From: Limanda limanda
Taxonomy: Eukaryota; Chordata; Actinopteri; Pleuronectiformes; Pleuronectidae
Direction: 5' to 3'
DNA length: 64,000 nucleotides
NCBI RefSeq assembly: GCF_963576545.1
Contig: NC_083636.1
Span: 3,214,383 to 3,278,382 of the forward strand
Of the stretch, positions 8,942-19,759 are shown piece after piece. The notes beneath the pieces were generated by a model. That model saw nothing but the letters and a program-made list of their open reading frames with translations, had not been told where the DNA came from and did no database searches. Within the stretch, counting starts at the first letter, position 1. Each line of letters starts with the position of its first letter. The translations under genes and the position numbers were made by a program.

Positions 8942-11900
8942 TTAGTTTGGACAAGAGTCGATGCCGGTCACGTTCAGCCGCTCCCCCGCACACCTCCTGG
9001 CGCCCACCTCACATTCGGTCATCGTCGTGGCAACGTCAGAGCTAACGCACAGGGGGGCGGAGTCTCTGGGGCAATCTGACACGTTCAGGCAAACGCATTC
9101 TCTCGCTGAACCTAGAATTGGAAAAAAATGGATTTCAAATACTCATACAGTCACATACACAAACTCATATTTATTTATACACAAATTTTATATAATGACC
9201 AGATTTATTCTTCATTATTAATCCTCCAGCTGACTCACTGTGACAGACGGTCCCTGGTGGACAGACCCTGCAGGACGGCTGTGGCCATTGACAGCCCGTG
9301 TCAGTGTTCAGTGTGAAGCTGCGTCCGATACATCGCAGAGCGCCGAGCTGACACAGGCTGAGCAACCGGGGGGTTTGAGTCGAGACAAATCGGGCACACA
9401 ACGGCAGTGAAGTCCTGGATTAAGACAAAATAATAGTTTCAGTTATTATTGTGCTTTTAAGGCTCAGACCCAACAGTTCCCAGAGTAAAACTTAGAAATG
9501 CTTCTCAAATGTCCCACTCACTTGCACTCAGATGGCATCTTACACACACACCCGGTGGTTCCTACTTTCTCCCAGGGTTTACACTTCAGGCCGGGTGGAG
9601 GAGTAGGAGCTGTGGGAGCTGTGGGCGCTGAGGAGGAAACAGGTTCAATCAGCGAAGGGGAAACCACGCTGCAAGTCATAATGTATATATATGTATTCCA
9701 AGAATAAACATACCTGCTTTGCAACGAACGCCTGCAGGAGACGGAGACCACTGCAGACTGGGACTACACATGACCTCTGACACCTCAGCGTCCAGCAGCG
9801 CCCCCGCAGGACAGTGGAGGGACACTGTCTCTCCAATCCGATAGGACACTTGGGTGGGCGTGCCCACAACGTCCCCACTGAGTTGTGGGAACCGACACGT
9901 GGATCCTGGGTCGAGAAGAGATGATGACACCTCAGTGAAATCTGTGTGCAGGACAAACAATAAGACAAAAAAATGTATTGTCCGTAAAAGGAACACTTAC
10001 GTATACAAACCCACGTCCCCTGCGTCCACGTCTTGTTTTCATTGCACCGAGCGGCAGCGTGTCCACTGAGGTAAAATCCCTCGATGCAGGAGAAATCCAC
10101 CGTGTTTCCAACCCTGTACAAGTCTTTGGGATTCTAAGAGAGAAATAAAACAGTAGCTGCATTTTAAAAACTTGTGTTGCGGGAGATCCCAGTGTGCTGA
10201 CCATCACACAATGGGTCATAAATACTTGAGGCCTACAAGACATTCCAAAGAAACGGTTCTACGAGTTTTTCACTCGGAGGCCAGCCTGGAGTCCTCCCCT
10301 GGTGGGAGGGAAGCATCTTCAGTGTCCTTCAAGAGGACCCCCACTGTGTTTTTAGCCATTCCCTGAGAGTTGAACCCTAACATTCCATTGGCTGAGGGCC
10401 AACTGAACCCCCTAGCCCCACCTCAAGGAGGTAGGGACCTCTCAGGTGGAAAAAACAGCTGAGCTCACAGAAAACTCTGCTTTTCCCCTGCTCCGAAGAC
10501 TTCTAGAAGACCTCTCCAGGTCCCTCCAGATGACCCAGTAGCTAAAGGGAGCGGATCACAAACGTTTGTTGTATCCGTGGTTGGCTGCAGATTGCAATCG
10601 GTGGTTGTGTCATCTCGATGCACAATTATTATAAATCATTTTTAAGAAAAAAGAGAAAAATAATTTTGGAATTAATTTCTCTTTGAAATGTTTTTTTTTC
10701 ATCCCAATGCACCTCTACCAAGCAGGTATACTAGTGCCTTGTGTATCCATGGTTGGTTGCTTATAGCATATCAGTGGTTGTTTCATCTCAATGCACAATA
10801 ACTATAATAAATATTTGAAGAGAGAAATAATTTTGGAAACTGATTTCTCTATGAATTTTCTTTATTCTTAATTCCCTTTGCTAAGCAGACATTTTGTGTA
10901 ACTGTGGTTGGTTGCTGACTACGTTTCAGCGGTTAGTAATTTTTATAGGAGATTTTCTGCATGCTTTTTGATCTTAAGGAGACTAACTCAATTTGAGAGA
11001 CTAGTTTTGAGGAGAGTAGTTGTTAACCAACTACGTCTTAAGGATTGAGCCACCGAGCTATCCTTCATTGCTACTATATAGACACAGGGTGAAGCTCACC
11101 TGTGCATCTTGTTGTGTAGTGTTAATTAAGTGTTTTACCCGCTTTTATCTAAGCGAGCTTGAGCAGTCCACCAGGTGCCTTTTCGCACTCAGAAGATGAT
11201 TAGCAAGTACCACCATGGGGCAAAGGCTCCTTCAGGACCAGACATCTTGTCAGAGACTGTCGCGAGCCTGACAAATTTGCAATGATGCAGTGAGTGAGTT
11301 GAGTGAGTATGATTTAAGTACCTGCGATCTTAAGATTGAAGAACTGACCATGCACCTCTACAACCCCACTGGCCCGCAACTGAAAATATCCCACGTTCTG
11401 GGTCAACTGACACTCCTGCACAAACAGAGAGCCGAGCTGCAAGCCCAAGAACATGCAGAGGCCGTGCAAGCCGCATGTTGAGCGGAGCAAGAACAAAACT
11501 CCCACCTGCGACATATGATTAAGACCCAAATAGAACAGGACCAGGCAGTGCAGGAGCAAGAACCTGTTTCAGACTCACCTGGATGAATCCGTTCCTCAGG
11601 TTCGGAGGCGGGCCACAGGTCTCTGGTGGCGTCAGAGAGAGATTGAAGCACTGAGGCTCCATCGTCCTGCACACAAACAGTTTACAGAGAGAAAACCAAA
11701 ACGTTACAGGAACCGAGGCAGATCAGATTAGAACAGATTGAGAGGAAATTATTTGCTCTTATCACTTTTTAGAACCAAATTAAAGGAGACAGGAGCTTGA
11801 GTATGTGTGTGTGCATGTGTGTGTGTGTGTCTGTGTCCTCACTGTAAATACTGGATGTCTGGGTCCTCACAGGGCTTCTGCTCCTCTGTCGGTCCGGTGC

Positions 11901-14900
11901 AGTGGTGTCCACCTCCGCTGGGAGCGGGATTGTTGCAGCTGCGAGTTCTTGACCTTTGACCTCCAGAACAAGACGCCCAGGAGGACCAGCAGCTCCAGCC
12001 GCCATGGATCACCCCTGAGAGAAGAACCAGAGATTCACTCATCATGTTCGGTCTTGTTTGTGGACGGGTCAGTCATAACGACGCCACGCCACAGTAACAT
12101 AACATTTAACTCAAACCCTTTAACTCTTTTTTAATAGATTAATCTAGTTTACACCGACTTTAAATCTGGATTAAATCGTTGGATTAAACTCTCTGCAGAG
12201 GGTGAGTAGTTTAAAGAGGTTATAAACTGGAGCGTCATCCTGTCGTGTACCTGGTTGCTCTCCGGTCACAGCTCCAGTCTCACAGGCCGGTCCCGAGGTT
12301 CCCGGCCGGCAGACGCAGCGACACACGGTGCCGCTCAGCAGCGGCTGGCCGTTGTTGTGGCAGGGACGGCAGTGGCAGGGATGCTCCTCGGCCAGGTACT
12401 CCTCTGTGGCCCGCTTCAGGTGCAGCTTCTTCAGACCTGCACACTGCACCTCCTTCACCAGCTCGTGCAGAGGACGCAGCTGGAGCAGAATTCACAGTTT
12501 GTTCACGAGTGTTATGTTCGATGTGAGCAGAGACGCATGATCTGACCAGAAATGAATCAGTCCATCGAGGTCGTACCTTCTGGTTTATGACGTCAGGGAA
12601 GTCTTTGACTGACGAGGCCCAGTTATCATAGATCTCTCTGTTAACTTCTGGCTTTTCCAGATCCAGAACACTCAGAGCGCCGATGAAGGACGGATCTCCT
12701 CCAAATATGTTGACTTTAATGGGCATTTTATTCACTTTGCGTCCTGTGGAAGTAGTGGAAGGAAAATTTTACTCAAGACCGTGACTGATTTTATTTGATC
12801 TTCCAGGGAAACCTGAGTTGTTCACTTACCGTCTCTGGATTTGATAGAATTCATGAATGTTTCACATCTGATTGTCACTGTCTTCCAAAACCAAAAACCT
12901 TTCACCTTCTTCCAACACCTCTGGTACTCGATATCTGTCGTACCTTTACACAAACAACGCAAGAACAATGGGTTTAACACAACTGATTCGCTGATGTCAC
13001 TGTTACACCATCACAGCCTCAAGTACGTATTTAAAGGTCCAGTGTGTGAGGGGTGTTCAGCTTCAACATGAAACTCTACACACGATATTCTACACACTGC
13101 ACCTTTAATTATACTCAGTGGCGTTTCTACATTAGGGGAACGTTGGGGCACTGCCCCACCAGATGGCGCTGTTGTGCAGAAAGCTGAACATCTGAACTTT
13201 GTGGCAAAAATATATTTGATTTTATTTTATATGCAAAGTACCGTGAATGTGTGTGTGAATAAACTTGACTCACAAGCATTATAGTCTTGTTTTGGAGTAA
13301 TTTGATTTGTTTGTGTTTCTGTCTGTGTGCTCGCTATGTGAAAAGCTTGCCTCTTGCCATCCGTCTCTGCTCTGGGCACAACGGTGCAAGAGTCAGACGT
13401 GTGCCATGGGAACACCAATCAGCATGAACCACACAGGCCACAGTTAACATTGGGAGAGTGGGCATTTTCAGATGGGCCCTACGAAATCCCAAGCTACTCG
13501 ACTCCAGCGTCAGCCTGTTTCCTGTTCGGCGTCACCTGAGCTAACAGGCTTACAGGCTACCCCCGTCAGTGAACACCACCCGAGTCTGTGAAGAGGTTCA
13601 CTCACATCGGATGAATAATATGTTTTGAACAGAGAGGCTAAAGACGTGTGAGCCCCCATTTCTGAGGTTAGTCAAGTTTAATATTGTATTTATCTGTAAG
13701 TAGTGATTCGCAGGTACCTGCTGTACCTGGTTGTTAGCTTAGCTCGGCTAGCCCGCAGGCATGCTAGCAGCAGTAATAGCGATGCTAACAAGACCGTAGC
13801 CTACGGAGTTATTGACCCGACATGAAGCGACATGATCCGGTCCACCCAGCAGAGAGAAGCGTTAGTTTATGAGGATGAGTGTGTTTGGAGAATAAGCTAT
13901 GCAATACTAATAATGTGGAAGAACTCCATACAGTACATGCATTGTCTTGGTAGTGCACAATTTAATCCAAAACCATATTCAAAATCAGTAGTTGAACATC
14001 CACAGAAAATAAAGATACAAACTTTGTTCATAAGTAACACTTCCTCTACAATAATGCCATACTTTTATGTTTCCTATCATTTTATTAGGTACGGACGAGC
14101 CTGAAGGACACAGCTGTGCTGACCATGTTCTGTCTCTTATGGCAAAGAAGAAAAATAAAACACTGGGTTCTTATCTAAAGTGTATTAAATCAGAAAGCAA
14201 AAGATAAACATTGTTCTAATAAGTGTTCATTTGAATATATAATATATAATGAATATAGAAATTAACTCTATTATCCATGACACTTAGCAATGACTGCCAA
14301 CTCTAAACAGTTGCAGGCCTTCTTTTGTTAAGGGAGGAAAACACAAAGTGTTGTGCAGATGAAGCTGGTGCCTGTCGCCTCATGTTGATAATAATAAATT
14401 GATAAATTATGCAAGTTATTTGAGTTATGTGTCTGTCTAATCTTTTTACTTTGTTGCAATCATTTTACTTTAATGCTGTATTAGAGGCAACATCTTTGTG
14501 TCGCGCTGAGCGCTAAAGCATGTGAAATCTATTTGAAATAGGATTTCTGCTCCCTGCTGGCACTCAAAATGCAGCCCATGGTATATTGTACTGGTCTATA
14601 TAGGCCTACTGCTTATAATAATCAGCTACCTCTGTTTTTGTGACGGTGACATGACGTCACACAAAATTGCCCCACCAGAAATTTCAGGCTAAAATCGCCA
14701 CTGATAATGCTGACTTAAAAAGGTTAATTTGAAAAGTTCTTACTGGATGAGGTGAAGGCCTGGCGGTCTAACTCCAACAAGGCTTGGTGTTCGCCGCCGA
14801 GCGAGCCCTCGGAGAGGTAGTGCGTGCCGTACTTCCGGAGCAGCTGGCGGTAGGCGGAGTAGTCGTATGTGAACGACAGCGAGGACAAGGCCTTCCAGAA

Positions 14901-16284
14901 GCCTTCGGACAGAGTGAGGTACTGAGGGGCGGAGTTCTGAAACTGGGCCAGTTCCACTTTATTCTTCAGGACTATTAATCTGTACGCCTGGACAGAGGAG
15001 AACAGTAGGTCCTGGTTAATAAACTGTAAAAGTTTATTTAACACGACACAAAATGATTGGATTTGTGAGTTTTTATCGAACCTTATGCTCAGTGAGCTCT
15101 TTGTGGAAGGTGCGGCTTTGGTCTGTTAACCAGGAGTAGGTCTGGCTGTGCTGAGTGTACGACCAGGCACTGTTGTAGGATTCATCGCTGTCTTCGTTGT
15201 CCACTGTCACCTGCAGCACAAACAAAGTCTCAGTCCGCCACTGAAATGCTCACCGACCGCTCAATGGATCGTCAAGTCAACAACTCACAACTTTTGTCAA
15301 CTTCTCCTTGAACTCACCTCGAAGTTGTACCTGAGGACGCTCTGCGGAAGTCGGTAAAAGACTTTGTGGTCGCCGCTGAACACCTTCCTGCACTGACCTC
15401 CAAAGCTCTGAGTGTTGATCACGCCTGCTCTCAGTTTCCCCGTCAACACATCGTACCTGTGAACCACGACAATGCAAACCGACAGGAGGTTATTTTAGCC
15501 AATTAGCCTTGTTCTTACAGTAACGATACAGCCCCCTGGTGGTGGAGTTGCACCTACTCACCCTCTGCCTGTGAAGTCAGAGTTCGGAGGCGTTTTGTCG
15601 AGGTCGCATGAGAACGGTTGGTCTCGGTCACAGTTTCTCTCATCCAGGTTGTCATCACAGTCGGAGTCTCCGTTACACACCAGAGTGCGACTGATACACT
15701 GACCTGGTTCAATAATAACTCTTTATTATACATTACAAGAGACAGACAGTCACTTCTTCTATTGAATCATATGTTCAGTGATTAAATGTTTATACACTTG
15801 AGAACTGGGAATTTAACCTCAACTCACAATGAAACATAACGGAAAGTTATCATGATATTGAGAGTTGCTGTTGCTGCAACAAACCAGAGGTGCAGCGGAA
15901 CCTTTCTCCACAGCCCGTTTCCAGGGGACAACTTTTTTGCGGAACACACGGTTGTGTTTCAGTGGCTTCTCCTGAACATGCCACGCCCCCAAACTGGGCG
16001 TACACCTGCAGGTGGCGAGTACGCACCTGAGAAGGAAGCGGAGAGACATGCTATTCTTCAGTATGACATTACTTACAGTCAACTGTTGTTCCTTATATTT
16101 CGGCTTCAGCATCTGTAACTTGACAGTGAGTCTGAGCCTGATTCCCTGAACACGTCATTGCATTAAGTCACTAAACAACCAGATGTTTTCCTCTTAAGTT
16201 GGTGGAGATGAAAACCAGAAGTAAAAGAGGGTGAATATTGGACTATCAACCTTTCAAATTGACGATATTACTAATTGATCATTG

Positions 16285-16324
<40 letters not shown>

Positions 16325-17697
16325 TCTCTCATACAATGTACAGGAATGCGTCTGTAGGAGAGGACATCCTCTGCTTTACTGTTAAAGCCAGACTACAGGT
16401 GTTGCCAAGTAAATACAATCTTGCATTGTGGTACCCTAATAATCATGACCCACACTGTATAATGCATTCTAATCCCAACCAACATTTAGAATCCATTGCT
16501 CATATTGTTAATGGCTGTAATAAGTAAAAGGACTCTATACTGCACGCCATGACCACATTGTCGACCTCATTTCTAGTACTGTTAAGGGAGTATTCCCCCC
16601 AAATGTGTCAATGTACAAACTCTCCCGTATGATGCCAGATTGGTTTAACAGTTCTGATGATGTGTTCTGTAACATCCCTAACACCCCTGATGTTGTTTTC
16701 TTGGACAGGGTTAAAAGGGAGGTAGCAGTCCTTGAGGTAGCCTGTGTCTATGACCTCTATATGGAAATAGCCTTCCTTGACAAGTTGACCAAATACCAGC
16801 CCATTGTTGCTAAAATGAGAGACCTAGGCTATACATGTAACCTGGTAGTATTGATATTTGGAAGTCTGGGGCATGTCCATAAACTTTCGGGTCAGTGGAC
16901 TACGACTGGCAGGACTTAGTAAGAGACAATCTAAACAACTAGCAAAGTTCTGCAGTGTATCAGCTGCTATAGGTAGTTTGGCGTAGGAGATGCATCTTGT
17001 ACCCATGAGTCACTAAGCTGTATTCAACCTCTGAGAAATGTTTGAATCCTTTTTGTACGAATATGATTGGTGGATTCAAATAAATTATTGAAATGTGTCT
17101 GTGTGTCTGTACCTTAGTGCTGGTGCAGCCGTCACACTCGGACCACTCTCTGTAAGACCCCCATCTGCAGTTCACAGACTGCTGGCAGCTGAGAGAGACG
17201 GACATTGACATAATTAAAAACTTTATGTTATATTTTGTTGCCTCTAGCAAATCAAATGTTAGCATGAGATTAACGACCATATGAAGATAATGGTGGCTGA
17301 TATGATGGGCTGAGGCTTATTGTTAAGGGTTATTAAATGTAATTTATTGAACCCTCCTCTTTGTTGTTACTTTCTTAAACTGAATCACCCTCTGGTGCAC
17401 ACATTGATTAATAAGACAACGGACAAGTGCAAGTTCACAAGCAATAAAAATTGTTATTTATTATTCAATACAACAAAAGAAGCATATTTATAATCATTAA
17501 AGAACTAATTTGACGTACCAAGCTGGAGACAGAAAGACGAGGAACGATGCCAAAGAAACTGCAGCCAAATCAAACTGTGAGAAAACACACAAGAGGCTTT
17601 CTCATTTGAAATTATTTTTAAATCATGAGAAACATTTAAAAATAATTCAAGTTAAATCTGATGAATACATGTGTTGCCTGGTTTACAGCACCTTCAT
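8942..17697 (-). CDS. c7: Complement component C7, copy A (full length)
   Basis: Eighteen coding exons on - from ATG at 17697 to TAA at 8942, 2517 nt, 838 aa, against 843 in human C7. Exons: 17697-17692, 17574-17519, 17188-17113, 16026-15885, 15703-15562, 15456-15318, 15210-15082, 14987-14744, 12943-12830, 12743-12577, 12479-12251, 12014-11843, 11666-11579, 10133-10001, 9941-9714, 9627-9522, 9414-9239 and 9111-8942. All phases agree. Domains in order: signal peptide; TSP1 ([20 protein letters not shown]); LDLRa ([16 protein letters not shown]); MACPF with signature [16 protein letters not shown]-like (CHCRPC); TSP1 ([15 protein letters not shown]); CCP1; CCP2; two FIMs. C7 joins C5b-6, exposes a membrane-binding site and anchors the nascent membrane attack complex. 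Introns are enlarged by a retroelement fossil, a hAT-like element and an unidentified insert. Coding sequence is intact. Confidence 0.92.
10174..11565. mobile_element. Unidentified insert replacing part of a C7-A intron
   Basis: Between CCP1 and the preceding exon, C7-A carries about 1.4 kb unlike the matching introns of C7-B and mini-C7. It starts at tgttgcgggagatccc and holds an open stretch at 11290-11481 ([20 protein letters not shown] onward), glutamine- and alanine-rich, continuing after a stop as a second open run. This could be a decayed retroelement gag-like segment. I see no reverse transcriptase, and the family is not recognised. Confidence 0.4.
13116..14703. mobile_element. hAT-like non-autonomous element in C7-A
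   Basis: The ends CAGTGGCG and CGCCACTG form an inverted pair. The matching intron of C7-B runs through without it (around 24165-24185) and serves as the empty site. Flanks attatact and ataatgct agree at five of eight positions, compatible with an old 8-bp duplication. No transposase is visible. It holds 1.6 kb of AT-rich sequence, so it was inserted after the A/B split or lost from B. Confidence 0.6.
16265..16322. repeat. (GT)n microsatellite in C7-A intron 3
   Basis: A GT run of about 35 bases at the left edge of the retroelement fossil. C7-B has a matching GT run at 26579-26622 with no insert, so the element landed in or next to this repeat. Confidence 0.8.
16330..17090 (+). mobile_element. 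Fossil of a non-LTR retrotransposon with restriction-like endonuclease
   Basis: On +, 16336-16527 encodes a zinc-knuckle-like stretch with C, H, H and C residues ([21 protein letters not shown]). A one-base shift leads to [12 protein letters not shown]. Then 16605-16919 encodes [20 protein letters not shown] with a later [12 protein letters not shown]. This order and spacing match the C-terminus of R2/NeSL/Rex6-type elements: CCHC knuckle, RHD-type motif, then a PD-(D/E)xK restriction-like endonuclease. The reverse transcriptase region is missing, as expected for a 5'-truncated copy. The family is inferred from motifs only. Confidence 0.7.
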
Positions 17698-18057
17698 GAT
17701 GTGTCGCTCGAAGTTCAGGAATCCCCCAATGAGTCAAGAACAGGGAGTCAACCGAAAACATCACCTGCTCATTTCCAGTAAAGGAGAACATTGTCCTGTT
17801 TACTTTGAGAGATGAAGGGTCAGAACTCGGTTGCATCACAGCTGTTTGTCTTTGATACGTTTTTTAAGAGTCGACACGATTCAGGCAAAGGTCTGAAAAA
17901 AAACTATTCTGACAGAATTTCAATGTATTTCAATCTATTATAATTGCATTTCAATGTTTTTCAATGCATGGGACTGTATTGCTGTGTAGATACAACTCAC
18001 AGAATTAGAACCAAGGCTCAACATTCTCCTTATGAAACTGTTGGGATTTTAAATGTT

Positions 18058-18720
18058 AGCTTGTCTGTGTGTGTGTGTCTGTGTAGATGGCAATATAACT
18101 GAACTCTAAACAAAAGCAGGAGGGTGGGGGCAGGAGCAGTTTGGGCCAGATATATGGCCTTCACACAATTACTTAATAACCGTTGCTGCTTGGTGTTTAT
18201 CTTGAAGTTAGTTAGAGTGGCGTTGTCTTGTTTGGAGGGTGAGAATGTTTACACAAACAGAATATCCAGCCGATAGAGCAGGGATAACAATATTCTTTAC
18301 TCCAATGAACAACAACATCGACCCACAAGGCTTCAGCCGAGTCAAGGCTCGTTTATGTGAAGATTTTGCCCAGCAACTGGGATCAGAGGAGGAGCGAAAA
18401 GGAGATGCTCGTCACTTCCTGATTCCATTGCCTAGAGGGTGGACTACGCCTGCGCATCATCGAGGAAGAACCAAGTCTCGACTCCCCTTCATTATTGACC
18501 AGTCCTGTTCTATCTACTGTTATAAAATATTACAAACGCCGACCATGCGGTGCGACTCGTGACTGCCCGGTGCTGCTAGAGGGCCGGGGGTTGTGCTTTG
18601 GGTGCCCATTGGTTAGCTGTAACTTTTCATACCTTTTCATTGCTTCTTATTAAATACTTGATTGAACCAAACCGAGACCGGCTCTTCTCATATTTGGGAT
18701 AAAAGAACACGCAACAATTT
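18058..18720 (+). mobile_element. LTR-like repeat in the 5' flank of C7-A
   Basis: Second full copy of the repeat at 7375-8045, in the same position relative to exon 1. It includes an open stretch at 18239-18562 and the same polyadenylation-like end. C7-B lacks it, so it was present in the parent of A and mini-C7 and was copied with the gene. Confidence 0.4.
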
Positions 18721-18755
18721 ACTCCCCAACCTCCATCCCATCCAATGAAAACCCG

Positions 18756-18756
<1 letters not shown>

Positions 18757-18836
<80 letters not shown>
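18757..18836. repeat. (ATC)n microsatellite
   Basis: About 80 bases of pure ATC. The matching place upstream of mini-C7 (8118-8136) has only a few units. The apparent poly-histidine frame here is a by-product of the repeat. Confidence 0.97.
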
Positions 18837-18839
<3 letters not shown>

Positions 18840-19274
18840 TAGGCATCTGATCGTGTGCCATGGTGCGTTAGGTGGAGAGGCCTATGGTCACCGAGCCATC
18901 AGGGGCGGTATTGTTGGGGATAAATGTACAACAATTAGAAGTTCTGTGTGACCATAAGGGACGTAGGGGCGAGCTGTTCAGATATCAGCTCCTGTCAGAT
19001 CTACTCCAAAAACGAAATAATGGGGACTTGTCAGTGCGGCTTGTTTAGTCAATTTGTCATAGTGGAGATGTTTAAGAGACAATGATCTGGATTTTAACCT
19101 TGTGGGGGTCCTTTTGTGGAATTGATACTCGCCTACGGGCCCGGTGGTAAGCTTGCACTTTAACGAGCCGGGGGTAGGCTGTGTAGTTGGTCGGAGTTCA
19201 AAAAGATTCAAAAAGTGGCAGAAGAGCGACACAGATATTTGGCATTCCTTGAAATGTCAACTGATCATTAAAAG

Positions 19275-19545
19275 TCACCTCCCCCCTGCATCACTTCCTC
19301 ACTGTATATAATCTATTTACTGTTCGGGTATCACCTTCAAATATTTGTCAAACCCTGAAATTACATTAATGTGACCGAGAAATATTCAAAAAAATAAAGA
19401 AAACTGAAAACTAAACCGCGATTTCTTTATTCAGTTAAATATACAATATGTAACTTTGGCCACTAGGGGTCTCTCAATCAAAACAGTAACAGAAAACCTA
19501 TAGTTGATGATGTCTTGAAGCAGCGCGGGATCACGGGAGTTGATT
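19275..19545 (+). pseudogene. Orphan copy of the C6-like 3' UTR behind C7-B
   Basis: Nearly identical to 641-905: the AATAAAGAAAACTG poly(A) region, the taactttggccactaggggt stretch and the agcagcgcgggatcacggga stretch. No C6 coding exon accompanies it. It shows the C7 duplication unit reached into the 3' end of the convergent C6-like gene. Confidence 0.8.
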
Positions 19546-19759
19546 GAAAAGGGTTTTATTAACTTTACACAACGTAGATTTGTCATTTTAACCAATTTTT
19601 TTAACATTATCTTTCCTCTGTGACAAATGTAAAAACAAAACACAGAATCACAGAGAAATCTATTTACATTAATAAATAGTTAGCCTCTATTTACAATTAA
19701 GTCACATCTGAAAGAAACAGCTTCCTGTTAAATCTGCAAATTGAATAAAACAACAATCT

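Noticed and set aside
17510..17697. Signal peptide frame [17 protein letters not shown] using the GTAAAC donor
   Set aside because: That frame cannot join any acceptor of the TSP1 exon without a stop or shift. The MK plus FDLAAVSL frame joins cleanly in all copies.
18745..18951. Poly-histidine open reading frame
   Set aside because: It is one frame of an (ATC)n microsatellite with no gene context.
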